Shown: positions 35,991 through 44,406 of the stretch, piece by piece
Layout: each line of letters begins with the position of its first letter
Numbering within the stretch: the stretch's first letter is position 1
Assembly (NCBI RefSeq): GCF_013141765.1
Contig: NZ_WHOD01000013.1
Coordinates: 1 to 64,000, forward strand
Length of the DNA stretch: 64,000 bases
Direction: 5' to 3'
Source: Paenibacillus foliorum
GTDB lineage: Bacteria > Bacillota > Bacilli > Paenibacillales > NBRC-103111
Position numbers and translations under genes: made by a program
The notes under the pieces: generated by a model
What the model saw: the letters and a program-made list of their open reading frames with translations, nothing else
Database searches by the model: none
What the model was told of the DNA's origin: nothing

Positions 35991-36156
35991 TGACAAAGCA
36001 CGCAGCCTCGACGCCCGCTATCTTAGCCGCTCTCCCGCTTTTTGCTCCTAACTTCACTCCCCACTGATTTTCTTCAATTATTTTCTCATTGTCACCATTT
36101 TGTAATAAATCTCCATTATAATAAAACTATCAAACCAATGCTTGAGGGGGGTACTG

Positions 36157-37473
36157 ATGGGAATACAATGGACGGAAAGAGAAGCGGTGCACCTGTTGAA
36201 CCGTGCAGCCTTTACTGCAGGTAAGAACGAAGTCGCTGCAAGCCTGGAATTAGGCAAGGAGGAGACGGTCCGCCGGCTTATTGCTGGAGAGTCGCTTACC
36301 GGAAGCTCGGAGCAGCTTGAGTCTTTGGATCAGCTTTTAGCTGATGGCAAAGAGTTGAAAGCGGATTCTATTAGTGATCAACAAACGTATTGGCTCTACA
36401 GGATGGTTCATTCACAAGCTCCCTTGGTTGAGAAGATGACATTATTTTGGCATGGGCATTTTGCAACCTCTTATCAAAAAGTACGAGAAATACCATTGAT
36501 TCTTAGGCAAAATGAGCTTTTTCGAAAACAGGCAATGGGCAATTTTTATGAGCTTGTTCTAGAAGTGGGTAAAGACCCTGCTATGATGTTATTTCTGGAT
36601 TCTAGTAATAATAGAAAAGGAAAGCCTAATGAGAATTATGCTAGAGAAGTGATGGAGCTTTTCACACTCGGAATCGGGAATTATACAGAACAGGATATAA
36701 AGGAAACGGCCCGCGCTTTTACAGGATGGTCTTATAATAAAAAGACAGATGAGGTTACTTATAATAAAGGCCAGCACGATTCCACCGTTAAAACCATTCT
36801 TGGGGAAAAGGGAAATTTTGACGAGACAAGTGCAATTGACGTTATCTTTAAGCAGGATTCTTTACCTCATTTCATGGCGAGCAAGCTATTGAAGTTTTTT
36901 GCAGCAGCTGAGCCATCGAAAGAATGGATAGATTTAGTGGCCGATGATTTTGCAAAGTCCGGTAATATAGGCGAAGTATTATCCAAGTTGTTTTTGTCGG
37001 ATGCTTTCTATCAGTCTGATCTTCAAGGCAGCTTAATTAAGACGCCAATTGAATACGTAGTGGGCATTTTGAAGTCCTTAGATATTCCGTTATCCAAAGG
37101 CTTCACTCAAGCGGCCAGGAAAATGGGTCAAGAGCTGTTTCTGCCGCCTGATGTTGCAGGCTGGAGAGGCGGGGATACATGGCTTATGACGACGAGCTTA
37201 TTGTCTCGCTACCAATTTGCCGAATCAGTGTCCAAACGCCTAAACAGCAAAGTGCTCGGCGGTACTGACTTTACATTGGGCTCGCAAGCTAAGCCAGAGG
37301 ACTGGGTGCTGCAATTTTCAAAAAATGCGGGTATATGGTTCCTTGGTGAGCAAACGGTGAAAATACTATCTAAATTTGCTGAGGATACTTTTATTTATTC
37401 CACGCAAAAAACGAATGGTATGAAAGGCCTCCTGCAGCTCATTATGGTAAGCCCGGAAGCACAAATGAAATAA
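36157..37473 (+). CDS. DUF1800 family protein
   Basis: This is a 438-residue protein. The DUF1800 pattern is clear: HLLNRAAFTAG near the start, FWHGHFATSYQKV, MMLFLDSSNNRKGKPNENYA, REVMELFTLGIGNYTEQDIK, ETARAFTGWS and LFLPPDVAGWRGG. There is no obvious signal peptide. DUF1800 genes are almost always paired with a DUF1501 gene, as here (27 bases to the start used below). The family is best known from planctomycetes and proteobacteria and its role is unproven. The start is ATG 36157 after GAGGGGGG; an in-frame TTG 15 bases earlier overlaps the SD. Confidence 0.88.
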   Translation: MGIQWTEREAVHLLNRAAFTAGKNEVAASLELGKEETVRRLIAGESLTGSSEQLESLDQLLADGKELKADSISDQQTYWLYRMVHSQAPLVEKMTLFWHGHFATSYQKVREIPLILRQNELFRKQAMGNFYELVLEVGKDPAMMLFLDSSNNRKGKPNENYAREVMELFTLGIGNYTEQDIKETARAFTGWSYNKKTDEVTYNKGQHDSTVKTILGEKGNFDETSAIDVIFKQDSLPHFMASKLLKFFAAAEPSKEWIDLVADDFAKSGNIGEVLSKLFLSDAFYQSDLQGSLIKTPIEYVVGILKSLDIPLSKGFTQAARKMGQELFLPPDVAGWRGGDTWLMTTSLLSRYQFAESVSKRLNSKVLGGTDFTLGSQAKPEDWVLQFSKNAGIWFLGEQTVKILSKFAEDTFIYSTQKTNGMKGLLQLIMVSPEAQMK

Positions 37474-37500
37474 GTGAGTGAAAGGGATGGGAGAGTCGAA

Positions 37501-38739
37501 ATGAAGCTGACTAGGAGAGATTTTCTAATCAAGGGTACCGCACTTCTGGCTACTTTAGGATTCGGGGGGCCGATGGTTTTTGCAGAGAACGAGCCTCCCT
37601 TGAGCAGTGCTGCCAGTACTGAGCTGGGCGTCGAATCCCCTGTACTCGTAGTAATTCAAATGTCTGGTGGGAATGATGGCATCAATACGCTGATACCGTA
37701 TGGAATGGGCGGATATTTTGACTCTCGTCCTACATTAAATATTACTCAAAGCGAAGTGCTCGCAATCAATAATGAAGTAGGGCTTCATCCCAGCTTGACG
37801 AAGCTGAATGAGCTGTATCAGGGAGGGAAGCTAGCCATTATACAGGGTGTAGGCTATCCTAAGCCGGATCATTCGCATTTCCGGTCTATGGAGATATGGC
37901 AGACAGCAGCACCTGATAAATTTATTCGATCCGGTTGGCTAGGGCGATATATCGAATCATCTCTATCGAAGGACAGAAATTATTTAAGGGCGCTTCAGGT
38001 AGGCAGTAATGCGAATAAATCATTCAACTCAGATCTTATTAATGTTCCTGTTATTCAATCGATTGAGAACTATAACTTATTTGATCCCAAAACGCCGAAG
38101 GCGGATCAGAATCGATTGGCCAAGGCTTTTCTTGATATGTATGATCCCGATCGACAAGGAACACAGATTAAAGTGACATGTCAACGCGGGACTGATGCCT
38201 ATCAAAGTGTAGAGGCTATTCATAGCTTAACTAATGGTTACCAGAATAAAGTGGAGTATCCAAAGACAAATATAGCTAGGGATTTACAGGTGGTAAGTAA
38301 GCTGTTGGCAGGTAAGTCGGGCACGCGTGTGTTTTACGTAGAGCTCGGAGGCTTCGATGATCATATACAGGAGAAGGAACAGCATGCCAAGCTATTGAAG
38401 CAGCTTGACGAAGCAATTGGTACCTTTTATGCGGATCTGGAAACTCAGGGCTTGCATGAGCGTGTTGTTACGATGGCTTTCTCTGAATTTGGCCGCCGCG
38501 TGAAGGAAAATGGGAATGGCGGTACAGACCATGGTACGGCTGCCCCAGTTTTCATCTTGGGAGGCAAGGTTAAAGGTGGCATGTACGGCGTTATGCCGAG
38601 TCTTACTAATTTAGATAATGGTGATCTGAAGTATGAGGTTGACTTCCGCTCCGTTTACTATACTCTCGTTGATAATTGGTTAAAGGGCGATGCGAATACA
38701 GTGATGAATGGAGCCTACGAAAAGCTTGGTTTTATTTAG
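37501..38739 (+). CDS. DUF1501 family protein with Tat-type signal
   Basis: This is a 412-residue protein. The N-terminus MKLTRRDFLIKGTALLATLG is a twin-arginine signal (RRDFL followed by a hydrophobic stretch), predicting folded export. The DUF1501 domain is related to the alkaline phosphatase/sulfatase fold: VIQMSGGNDGINTLIPY near the start, DHSHFRSMEIWQTA, and GGTDHGTAAPVFILGG late. These carry the expected Asp and His metal ligands. The start is ATG 37501 with GGGAG upstream. A GTG at 37474 touching the previous stop is also in frame but would add nine polar residues before the Tat motif. It likely acts with the DUF1800 product. Confidence 0.88.
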   Translation: MKLTRRDFLIKGTALLATLGFGGPMVFAENEPPLSSAASTELGVESPVLVVIQMSGGNDGINTLIPYGMGGYFDSRPTLNITQSEVLAINNEVGLHPSLTKLNELYQGGKLAIIQGVGYPKPDHSHFRSMEIWQTAAPDKFIRSGWLGRYIESSLSKDRNYLRALQVGSNANKSFNSDLINVPVIQSIENYNLFDPKTPKADQNRLAKAFLDMYDPDRQGTQIKVTCQRGTDAYQSVEAIHSLTNGYQNKVEYPKTNIARDLQVVSKLLAGKSGTRVFYVELGGFDDHIQEKEQHAKLLKQLDEAIGTFYADLETQGLHERVVTMAFSEFGRRVKENGNGGTDHGTAAPVFILGGKVKGGMYGVMPSLTNLDNGDLKYEVDFRSVYYTLVDNWLKGDANTVMNGAYEKLGFI

Positions 38740-38770
38740 TCTGTGGTCCATAATGTAAGTGGTAACTGAA

Positions 38771-38815
38771 CCAGCTTTATATCCCAATGGGATGCGAAGC
38801 TGGTTTTTTGTGATT
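38771..38815 (+). terminator. DUF1800-DUF1501 terminator
   Basis: ACCAGCTT and AAGCTGGT form a stem with an inner ATCCCAATGGGAT hairpin, followed by TTTTTTG. Confidence 0.8.
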
Positions 38816-38827
38816 CTTTTATTATAA

Positions 38828-39421
38828 CTAGCTGCTAACCGGCGCTGATGTTTGGCTAAGGGGATAAGTATCAACAGCTTCATACATAGGCTTATGCCCT
38901 AGATGAGTGCGGTATAGAACTATCTTGTCGGCTGTCCACTGCATCGGTGATAACTTCAATTCATTATTTGCCCAGTCCAAAGCAGTTTTGGAGAAAGCAC
39001 CATCACCCAAATATTTTCTAGCTATAGTTATGTGAGGATTGTAAGTCCTGTCCTCCAATGTGAAGTCCAAGGATGACATGGCTGACTCCGTCTGTGCCTG
39101 AAGCACGTTCAGAGCAGTTAGATCGCCGCCTACACCGACCCATAGAATGCTGGGAGTTAAGGGCTTACCAAAGACGCCTAATGCGTGTAAATTCAGTTGA
39201 AAGGGTGAGATATTTAAAGCAACCTGATTCATTAGTGATTGAATGCTTGGCATTGCATGGATATCGGTATCCCCGAGAAATTTAAGAGTGATGTGCAGAT
39301 CGTCCTTATGAACCCATTTTTGAAAGCTGAGTTTAGGTTGTAGTGTTCTCATGAGCTGTTCCAGGTAAGCGCTATGCTCCTCTCTAAGAGGAAGCGCAAG
39401 AAATAATCGTGCCTTATTCAT
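38828..39421 (-). CDS. thpR: RNA 2',3'-cyclic phosphodiesterase (LigT family)
   Basis: ThpR hydrolyses RNA 2',3'-cyclic phosphate ends. The 197-residue protein has the two family HxTx motifs: HITLKFLGD and HITIARKYLG. The N-terminus RLFLALPL and length are as in the family. It is monocistronic and convergent with the DUF1501 gene. AAGGAG lies upstream of ATG 39421 on the minus strand. Confidence 0.9.
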   Translation of the reverse strand: MNKARLFLALPLREEHSAYLEQLMRTLQPKLSFQKWVHKDDLHITLKFLGDTDIHAMPSIQSLMNQVALNISPFQLNLHALGVFGKPLTPSILWVGVGGDLTALNVLQAQTESAMSSLDFTLEDRTYNPHITIARKYLGDGAFSKTALDWANNELKLSPMQWTADKIVLYRTHLGHKPMYEAVDTYPLSQTSAPVSS

Positions 39422-39598
39422 GACGGAATGGCTCCTTAGAAGTAGAATTTATTAAAAGGGTATCCGATAATAATGAAAATATGTATCAATGATGTGAAGA
39501 ATGAGCATAACTACTTGATGGATAGGGATAAACTTTGCTATCATTAACCATATCATATCAAAAGATGCGATTTGAAAACTAGGTGAAGGTGTGAACTC

Positions 39599-40687
39599 AT
39601 GACTAAACGCGCGTACAATTTCAATCCGGGTCCTGCAGCGCTTCCGTTGGAAGTATTGCAGCAAGCTCAGGAGCAGTTTGTAGATTATAACGGAATCGGA
39701 ATGTCTTTGATGGAGATCTCCCATCGGAGCAAAGAATACGAAGCTATCAATTCCGAAACACAGCAGCTTTTGCTTGAACTGCTAGGACTGGAGTCAGGCT
39801 ATCAAGTCTTGTTCATGGGTGGGGGAGCAAGCATGCAATTTGCAACGATTCCTCTGAACTTCTTAAAACCCGGCAAAATCGGCAGCTACATCATTACGGG
39901 CAGCTTCTCGGAGAAAGCCTATGATGAAGGTCGGATAGTTGGTGAAGCAGCAATTGTTGCTTCCAATAAAGAAGGCAAATGGAGAAGCCTTCCCAAAGCT
40001 TCCGATCTTACAATTGATCCAAACTCGGCCTATGTGCATATGACAACGAACAACACAATTGAAGGCTCCCAGTTCTCTTACATACCGGAGACGGGAAATA
40101 TTCCACTGATTGGTGACATGACAAGCGGAATTCTGAGCCGTCCAATCGATTCAAAGAAATATGCAATGATCTATGCAGGAGCACAAAAAAATCTTGGACC
40201 GTCAGGCGTAACAGTAGCGGTTATCAGTGATGAGCTGTTGAAGGAAGAGCCTAAGCATATTCCGTTAATTCTTCGTTATTCCAACCATGCGAAAAATAGC
40301 TCACTCTACAACACACCGCCGGTTCATTCGATATACATGATGAATTTGGTACTGAAATGGGTTAAAAAGAACGGCGGCGTAGCGGCAATGGAGAAACAAA
40401 GCATCGAGAAAAGCAACTTGGTCTATGATGCCATCGACGGAAGCGGAGGTTTCTACACCGGCAATATCGATGCAGATAGCCGTTCTATTATGAATATGAC
40501 ATTCCGTTTGCCAAGCGAAGAGCTGGAGAAACAATTCGTGAAGGAATCGGAGCAGCATAACTTTGTAGGCTTGGCTGGACATCGTAGTGTAGGCGGTATT
40601 CGTGCTTCCGCATACCTTGCAGTGCCATACGAGGCTTGTAAAGCTTTAGCTGACTTTATGTCCGATTTTCAGAAGCGTAACGGTTAA
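39599..40687 (+). CDS. serC: Phosphoserine aminotransferase
   Basis: SerC transaminates 3-phosphohydroxypyruvate to phosphoserine in serine synthesis (and acts in pyridoxal phosphate synthesis in some bacteria). The 362-residue protein starts RAYNFNPGPAALPLEVLQQA. It has MSLMEISHRSKEY, MGGGASMQF and the PLP lysine in YAGAQKNLGPSGV. The C-terminal GHRSVGGIRASAYLA is typical. GGTGAAGG lies upstream. No serA neighbour is present. Confidence 0.97.
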   Translation: MTKRAYNFNPGPAALPLEVLQQAQEQFVDYNGIGMSLMEISHRSKEYEAINSETQQLLLELLGLESGYQVLFMGGGASMQFATIPLNFLKPGKIGSYIITGSFSEKAYDEGRIVGEAAIVASNKEGKWRSLPKASDLTIDPNSAYVHMTTNNTIEGSQFSYIPETGNIPLIGDMTSGILSRPIDSKKYAMIYAGAQKNLGPSGVTVAVISDELLKEEPKHIPLILRYSNHAKNSSLYNTPPVHSIYMMNLVLKWVKKNGGVAAMEKQSIEKSNLVYDAIDGSGGFYTGNIDADSRSIMNMTFRLPSEELEKQFVKESEQHNFVGLAGHRSVGGIRASAYLAVPYEACKALADFMSDFQKRNG

Positions 40688-40694
40688 TTTGTTG

Positions 40695-40728
40695 TCAGCA
40701 GCCCTAAGATCCAGGGCTGTTTTTTTAC
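40695..40728 (+). terminator. serC terminator
   Basis: AGCAGCCCT and AGGGCTG pair and are followed by TTTTTTT. Confidence 0.8.
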
Positions 40729-40731
40729 GTG

Positions 40732-40773
40732 AAAAAAGATGAATGCCGCTTGATTTGCGACATTCATCTTGTA
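40732..40773 (-). terminator. Terminator of the orphan response regulator gene
   Basis: On the minus strand AAGATGAATG and CATTCATCTT pair and are followed by TTTT, downstream of the stop at 40797. Confidence 0.75.
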
Positions 40774-40796
40774 ATGAGGCCATGAAATTTTCCTTA

Positions 40797-41510
40797 TTAC
40801 GCTAAGGATTCCTTTAAGGAGGGCTCAGTCAATTTATACCCAACGTTACGTATGGTGACAATATATTCAGGGGTTCGGGCATTACCTTCAATTTTATCGC
40901 GCAGGTGGCTGATATGGACGTCAACAATACGTGTATCGCCAAGAAAATGATAGTCCCAAACGCCGTGCAGCAGCTGCTGTCGACTTAATACCTTTCCGCG
41001 ATGCTTGCACAAAAACAATAACAGATCAAACTCTTTTGGAGTCAGCTCTATTGCTTCTCCTTTTAACGACACCTCACGTTGATCAGGTTGGATCACGATC
41101 TGTCCTATCGTAACCGATGCACTCTCAGTTAAGGATGGAAGTGTCTGAATGCGGCGCAAAATAGCTTGAATCCGGGAAATCAGCTCTTGAGGACTAAATG
41201 GCTTCGTCATATAATCGTCGGCTCCATTGTCAAGGCCAGCGATTTTGTCAGATAAATCCTGCATGGCTGTGAGCATAATGATCGGAACCATATTATTCTG
41301 ACTGCGCAGCTTGCGACATACTTGAATACCATCCATCTTAGGAAGCATCAGATCGAGCACAATGACGTCTGGACGGAAATGTTGAATAGCTTGAAATACC
41401 GCTTCACCGTCATAAACGCAATGTACCTCATAGCCTATCAGTTTTAAATTAAACTCTATTAGCATCGAAATGGAAGGTTCGTCGTCAACAACAAGAATCT
41501 TCTTCTTCAT
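40797..41510 (-). CDS. OmpR-family response regulator without adjacent kinase
   Basis: This is a 237-residue protein. The receiver starts KKKILVVDDEPSIS with Asp53 (VIVLDLMLPKMDG) and the switch Lys (TKPFSPQEL). The winged-helix effector domain has LTPKEFDLLLFLCKHRGKVL and VTIRNVGYKL. The sequence style is close to PhoP/YycF-like regulators. No histidine kinase gene is on either side (serC and trmL flank it), so its partner must be encoded elsewhere or it works alone. AAAGGAGA precedes the ATG. It has its own terminator. Confidence 0.92.
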   Translation of the reverse strand: MKKKILVVDDEPSISMLIEFNLKLIGYEVHCVYDGEAVFQAIQHFRPDVIVLDLMLPKMDGIQVCRKLRSQNNMVPIIMLTAMQDLSDKIAGLDNGADDYMTKPFSPQELISRIQAILRRIQTLPSLTESASVTIGQIVIQPDQREVSLKGEAIELTPKEFDLLLFLCKHRGKVLSRQQLLHGVWDYHFLGDTRIVDVHISHLRDKIEGNARTPEYIVTIRNVGYKLTEPSLKESLA

Positions 41511-41668
41511 CTCTCGTATCTCCTTTACTTAAACAACTTCGTAAACACTTGATACTCCTATTATTGCAGAGCACTATCATCCGTATATTAATGAAAGGTA
41601 AAGCGAGTGTTAAAATTTGCGCGTTTATTGTAGTATAATGAAAGACTTAAGTGAGGTGATAACAGACT

Positions 41669-42133
41669 ATGGCTTTTCATATTGTATTAGTTGAACCTGA
41701 AATTCCGGCTAATACCGGAAATATAGCAAGAACATGCGCGGCAACCGGAACATGGCTGCATTTGGTTAGACCACTGGGTTTCTTGACGGATGACAAGACG
41801 TTAAAGCGGGCAGGGCTTGATTATTGGCATGCTGTTAATATTGAATATCACGATTCCTTCCAGGAAGTAAAGGATAAATACGCGGAGGGTAGATTCTTTT
41901 TGGCTACAACTAAAGCTAAACGTGTTTACACTGAGTTTACATTTCAGGATGGTGATTTCTTTGTTTTCGGTAAGGAGACGAAAGGGCTGCCTCCCGAAAT
42001 CATTGCAGAGCATCCTGATCATTTGATTCGGATGCCAATGACAGATGCAGTGAGATCGTTAAATTTGTCTAATTCTGCGGCAATTGTATTGTTCGAGGGA
42101 TTGCGTCAGACTGGGTTTCCGGGGTTGAAATAA
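41669..42133 (+). CDS. trmL: tRNA (cytidine/uridine(34)-2'-O)-methyltransferase
   Basis: TrmL methylates the ribose of the wobble base in certain leucine tRNAs. The 154-residue SPOUT protein has the family motifs PEIPANTGNIARTCAATG, FVFGKETKGLPPEII and a C-terminal knot segment RMPMTDAVRSLNLSNSAAIV. Length is as expected. GAGGTGATAA precedes the ATG. It is divergent from the response regulator and followed by a long terminator. Confidence 0.95.
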   Translation: MAFHIVLVEPEIPANTGNIARTCAATGTWLHLVRPLGFLTDDKTLKRAGLDYWHAVNIEYHDSFQEVKDKYAEGRFFLATTKAKRVYTEFTFQDGDFFVFGKETKGLPPEIIAEHPDHLIRMPMTDAVRSLNLSNSAAIVLFEGLRQTGFPGLK

Positions 42134-42173
42134 CAAAAAACGAGTCGATTATGGCAGGAATTTTAACACAAGT

Positions 42174-42246
42174 AACGAATAGTATAGAGGCAAGCACTTG
42201 AAGGGAGGTTCTCCTTAATCGCTTGGCTATGCTGTTCGTTTTTTTG
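42174..42246 (+). terminator. trmL terminator
   Basis: A long interrupted stem runs from ACGAAT (42175-42180) through GGCAAGC to GCTTGGCTATGCTGTTCGT, with an AAGGGAG-GTT-CTCCTT tip. Seven T residues follow. Confidence 0.75.
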
Positions 42247-42270
42247 TGTGGAAAGTGAGGTGAATTTATA

Positions 42271-42525
42271 ATGAAACCAGCTGGTGTCGTGAGAAAGGTT
42301 GATCAATTAGGACGAATCGTGCTCCCCAAATCACTAAGAAAAAGATACCAAATGAACGAGGGGGATCCCGTTGAAATACTGGTAAGCGGTGATCATATTA
42401 TTCTGGAGAGATATCGTCCAAGATGTGTCTTCTGCAGTTCGATGGAGCAAGTGAGTGAATTTAAAGAACGGCATATCTGCGGAGAATGTCTTGGCGAGAT
42501 GAGTGGAATGGTAGAAAGAGCGTAG
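42271..42525 (+). CDS. AbrB/SpoVT-type transcriptional regulator with Cys-rich tail
   Basis: This is an 84-residue protein. An N-terminal AbrB swapped-hairpin DNA-binding domain (MKPAGVVRKVDQLGRIVLPK onward, to about residue 50) has the usual VDxLGRIVLPKSLR pattern. The tail carries four cysteines as CVFC and CGEC, spaced like a small zinc ribbon, seen in AbrB-like proteins of the Abh/AbrB group. AbrB proteins are global transition-state regulators. AAGTGAGGTGA precedes the ATG. Which paralogue (AbrB, Abh or another) cannot be decided. Confidence 0.88.
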   Translation: MKPAGVVRKVDQLGRIVLPKSLRKRYQMNEGDPVEILVSGDHIILERYRPRCVFCSSMEQVSEFKERHICGECLGEMSGMVERA

Positions 42526-42632
42526 TAACTGAGGATAAACGACTGTGAACTCTTAATGAGGACGAGCGTGATTGTATAGGTTGAGCGAATTTTGTACTAT
42601 CTATGCTACGAACAAAGAAGTAAAACATCAGA

Positions 42633-42679
42633 AAGCATCACGTATTCCTTATTTAAAGGAACGTGATGCTTTTTAATAA
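42633..42679 (+). terminator. abrB-like gene terminator
   Basis: AAGCATCACGT and ACGTGATGC, with an inner CCTTATTTAAAGG pairing, are followed by TTTTTAAT. Confidence 0.85.
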
Positions 42680-42708
42680 GTGTCTGGAATAAGTAGTTTA
42701 ATTCTTCA

Positions 42709-42807
42709 TTACAGACCTTTTGTTTTATCATCATTGTAAGAAGAAGTGAGTATGGCCACGATAAAAATCAAAAATACCAAGTTCATAATCCAAAATGTTG
42801 CTGACAT
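42709..42807 (-). CDS. 32-residue single-pass membrane peptide
   Basis: The ORF reads MSATFWIMNLVFLIFIVAIL, then TSSYNDDKTKGL. It is one membrane helix (about 5-21) with a short polar tail. A very strong ribosome site GGGGGGTG lies six bases before the ATG, and TATAAT (about 42829-42834, minus strand) sits just upstream. I do not recognise it. It lies 70 bases downstream of the phosphodiester glycosidase gene on the same strand, with a possible promoter of its own. It is too short for gene finders and may be unannotated. Small regulatory membrane peptide is an inference only. Confidence 0.6.
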   Translation of the reverse strand: MSATFWIMNLVFLIFIVAILTSSYNDDKTKGL

Positions 42808-42876
42808 CGTTTGCACCCCCCTGCCCTTTTATTATAACCAACCGTTTATGAAAAGAAAACTTATAAAAGTGAACAT

Positions 42877-43950
42877 TTATTTAAAAAATAAAAAGTGTGT
42901 AGGAAGCGGTCTAAGTTTACCATCGGATGGGTGGTTGATCACTTGCCCATCATAGATCAAGCTGGAAGATCCGCCGCCGTCCAAGTTGTAAGCATCCTTG
43001 ACCCCAAGCTGTAACAGCTTCTCCTGCAGTTCAGCTAATGTTGCTCCGGAATTTCCTCTTTCATCATATCCGTCCGTAACCATAAACAGCAGCTGATCAT
43101 TCTTGAAATTGCCAACTATTGTGCGCGGAGCTCGAGCTGGTGAGGATTGCCATTGTGCAGGTATCGCCTGTTTCTTGCCGTTTTGCAGCAAAACGGGAAC
43201 GAAGGTTGCACCAAAGGACGGTTTAAGCTTGTCCAGATCCTCCTGACGGGAAAACCTTCCGCCTATGAGCTTGCGGTCAGTACTTAGACCAATAAAGGCT
43301 AAATTCTCAAAGGTTGGCTCAAATCCATATACGAATTTCCCATTCATAATGGTGTTGCTGAGGGGGTATCGTCTGCCTGTCTTATTGTCATCAGCGAAGC
43401 CTCCCGCATTAATCCCAGCGACTGCTCCATAACGACGGGCTGCTTCTAGCGTAGTTTCACTGCTGCCAATTTTGTCTTTGCCAAGCACCATCTTCAACGC
43501 TTTATCGGATTTCATATCAACCTTAAGAGCGTAAGCTTTGTAATTAGGTTCATTTAGATAATATAGCTTCATATCCAAATTAGAGCTGGTCGTCTGCTTG
43601 GAGGGTTTAGCTCCGAGCTTGGCGCTGATTCTGGTATCGAAGATGGCCGCGGGTTTGGAAGACGCGGCATCGGCTGTTTTGGCCAAATTAGCTACATCTG
43701 TTGCACTTTGCTCATATAATTGAAAGAAACGCTCGATGGTTGTCCGCGTTTGCGCAGCATCGGTCTTTGCCTTGTCCAGCTGCTGTGAAGCTTGCTGCAG
43801 TTGATTTTGAATGGAAAATTCCGTCTTGGCATAACGCTTTAACTCAGGGAGTTGAACGGAAAGCTGGAAAATAAGCAAGAAGCAAATCATACCTATAAAA
43901 GGCGCGACTGCAAGCAACAGAGTACGATTTATTAATGGAATCGGGTTCAT
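42877..43950 (-). CDS. Membrane-anchored phosphodiester glycosidase family protein (NAGPA/DUF2233)
   Basis: This is a 357-residue protein. An N-terminal membrane helix (about 10-30) precedes a coiled coil (about 45-80). The C-terminal domain (about 125-357) has the phosphodiester-glycosidase pattern: GAVAGINAGGFADDN, RAPRTIVGNFKNDQLLFMVT and the late AYNLDGGGSSSLIYDG motif. Relatives cleave N-acetylglucosamine-phosphodiester bonds or act on wall polymers. The active domain should face outwards. It is the fourth gene of a minus-strand operon beginning with a YesM kinase and YesN regulator, so expression probably follows that locus. Confidence 0.88.
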   Translation of the reverse strand: MNPIPLINRTLLLAVAPFIGMICFLLIFQLSVQLPELKRYAKTEFSIQNQLQQASQQLDKAKTDAAQTRTTIERFFQLYEQSATDVANLAKTADAASSKPAAIFDTRISAKLGAKPSKQTTSSNLDMKLYYLNEPNYKAYALKVDMKSDKALKMVLGKDKIGSSETTLEAARRYGAVAGINAGGFADDNKTGRRYPLSNTIMNGKFVYGFEPTFENLAFIGLSTDRKLIGGRFSRQEDLDKLKPSFGATFVPVLLQNGKKQAIPAQWQSSPARAPRTIVGNFKNDQLLFMVTDGYDERGNSGATLAELQEKLLQLGVKDAYNLDGGGSSSLIYDGQVINHPSDGKLRPLPTHFLFFK

Positions 43951-43965
43951 GGGCAGATCACTTCC

Positions 43966-44406
43966 TTATTGCAGTACATCTAGGTTTTTCTTCAAATCGT
44001 CAAGCTTTTTCTTAACTTCGCTAAGCTGTGTATACAGTTGATTGCTGTTGTCTGTCTTGCTATTGGCGCTATCCTTGGTAAAGGCAAGAAGCTCGTTCAG
44101 GGAATCGATTTTGCTTTGCATTTTTACAAGGTCACTGCTGACGTTATCTTTGAGCTGGGCGATTTGCTTCTGGTAATCCTCTTGAACGGTTTGCAGCTGC
44201 TGTTCGGTTTGCTGAGCAATCTCCTGGGCAATTTGCTGACGCAGCTGATCCGTGTACATCTTGGCGCCAAGAGCTCCAGAAGCGATAAGCAGGGTCCACC
44301 CCATAAACAAGAACAGATAGGTTCTTCCTCTTCCTTTTACTTTGCTCGGTTTTCCAGTTCGCGCCACGAGCTGCTCTGAATCCGCAGGTACTATGGGCGT
44401 ATTCAT
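43966..44406 (-). CDS. Single-pass membrane coiled-coil protein
   Basis: This is a 146-residue protein. A basic cytoplasmic N-terminus is followed by one membrane helix (about 30-50, YLFLFMGWTLLIASGALGAK). A long glutamine-rich coiled coil fills the rest (about 55-146). No enzyme domain is seen. It overlaps the regulator gene by four bases (ATGA) and precedes the phosphodiester glycosidase gene by 15 bases. That protein also has a membrane anchor and coiled coil, so the two could form a complex; this is inference. Confidence 0.75.
   Translation of the reverse strand: MNTPIVPADSEQLVARTGKPSKVKGRGRTYLFLFMGWTLLIASGALGAKMYTDQLRQQIAQEIAQQTEQQLQTVQEDYQKQIAQLKDNVSSDLVKMQSKIDSLNELLAFTKDSANSKTDNSNQLYTQLSEVKKKLDDLKKNLDVLQ

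Noticed and set aside
35815..36057. 80-codon minus-strand frame in palindromic element 1
   Set aside because: It spans a terminator and the hairpin element. Its translation reflects the repeat, not a protein family.
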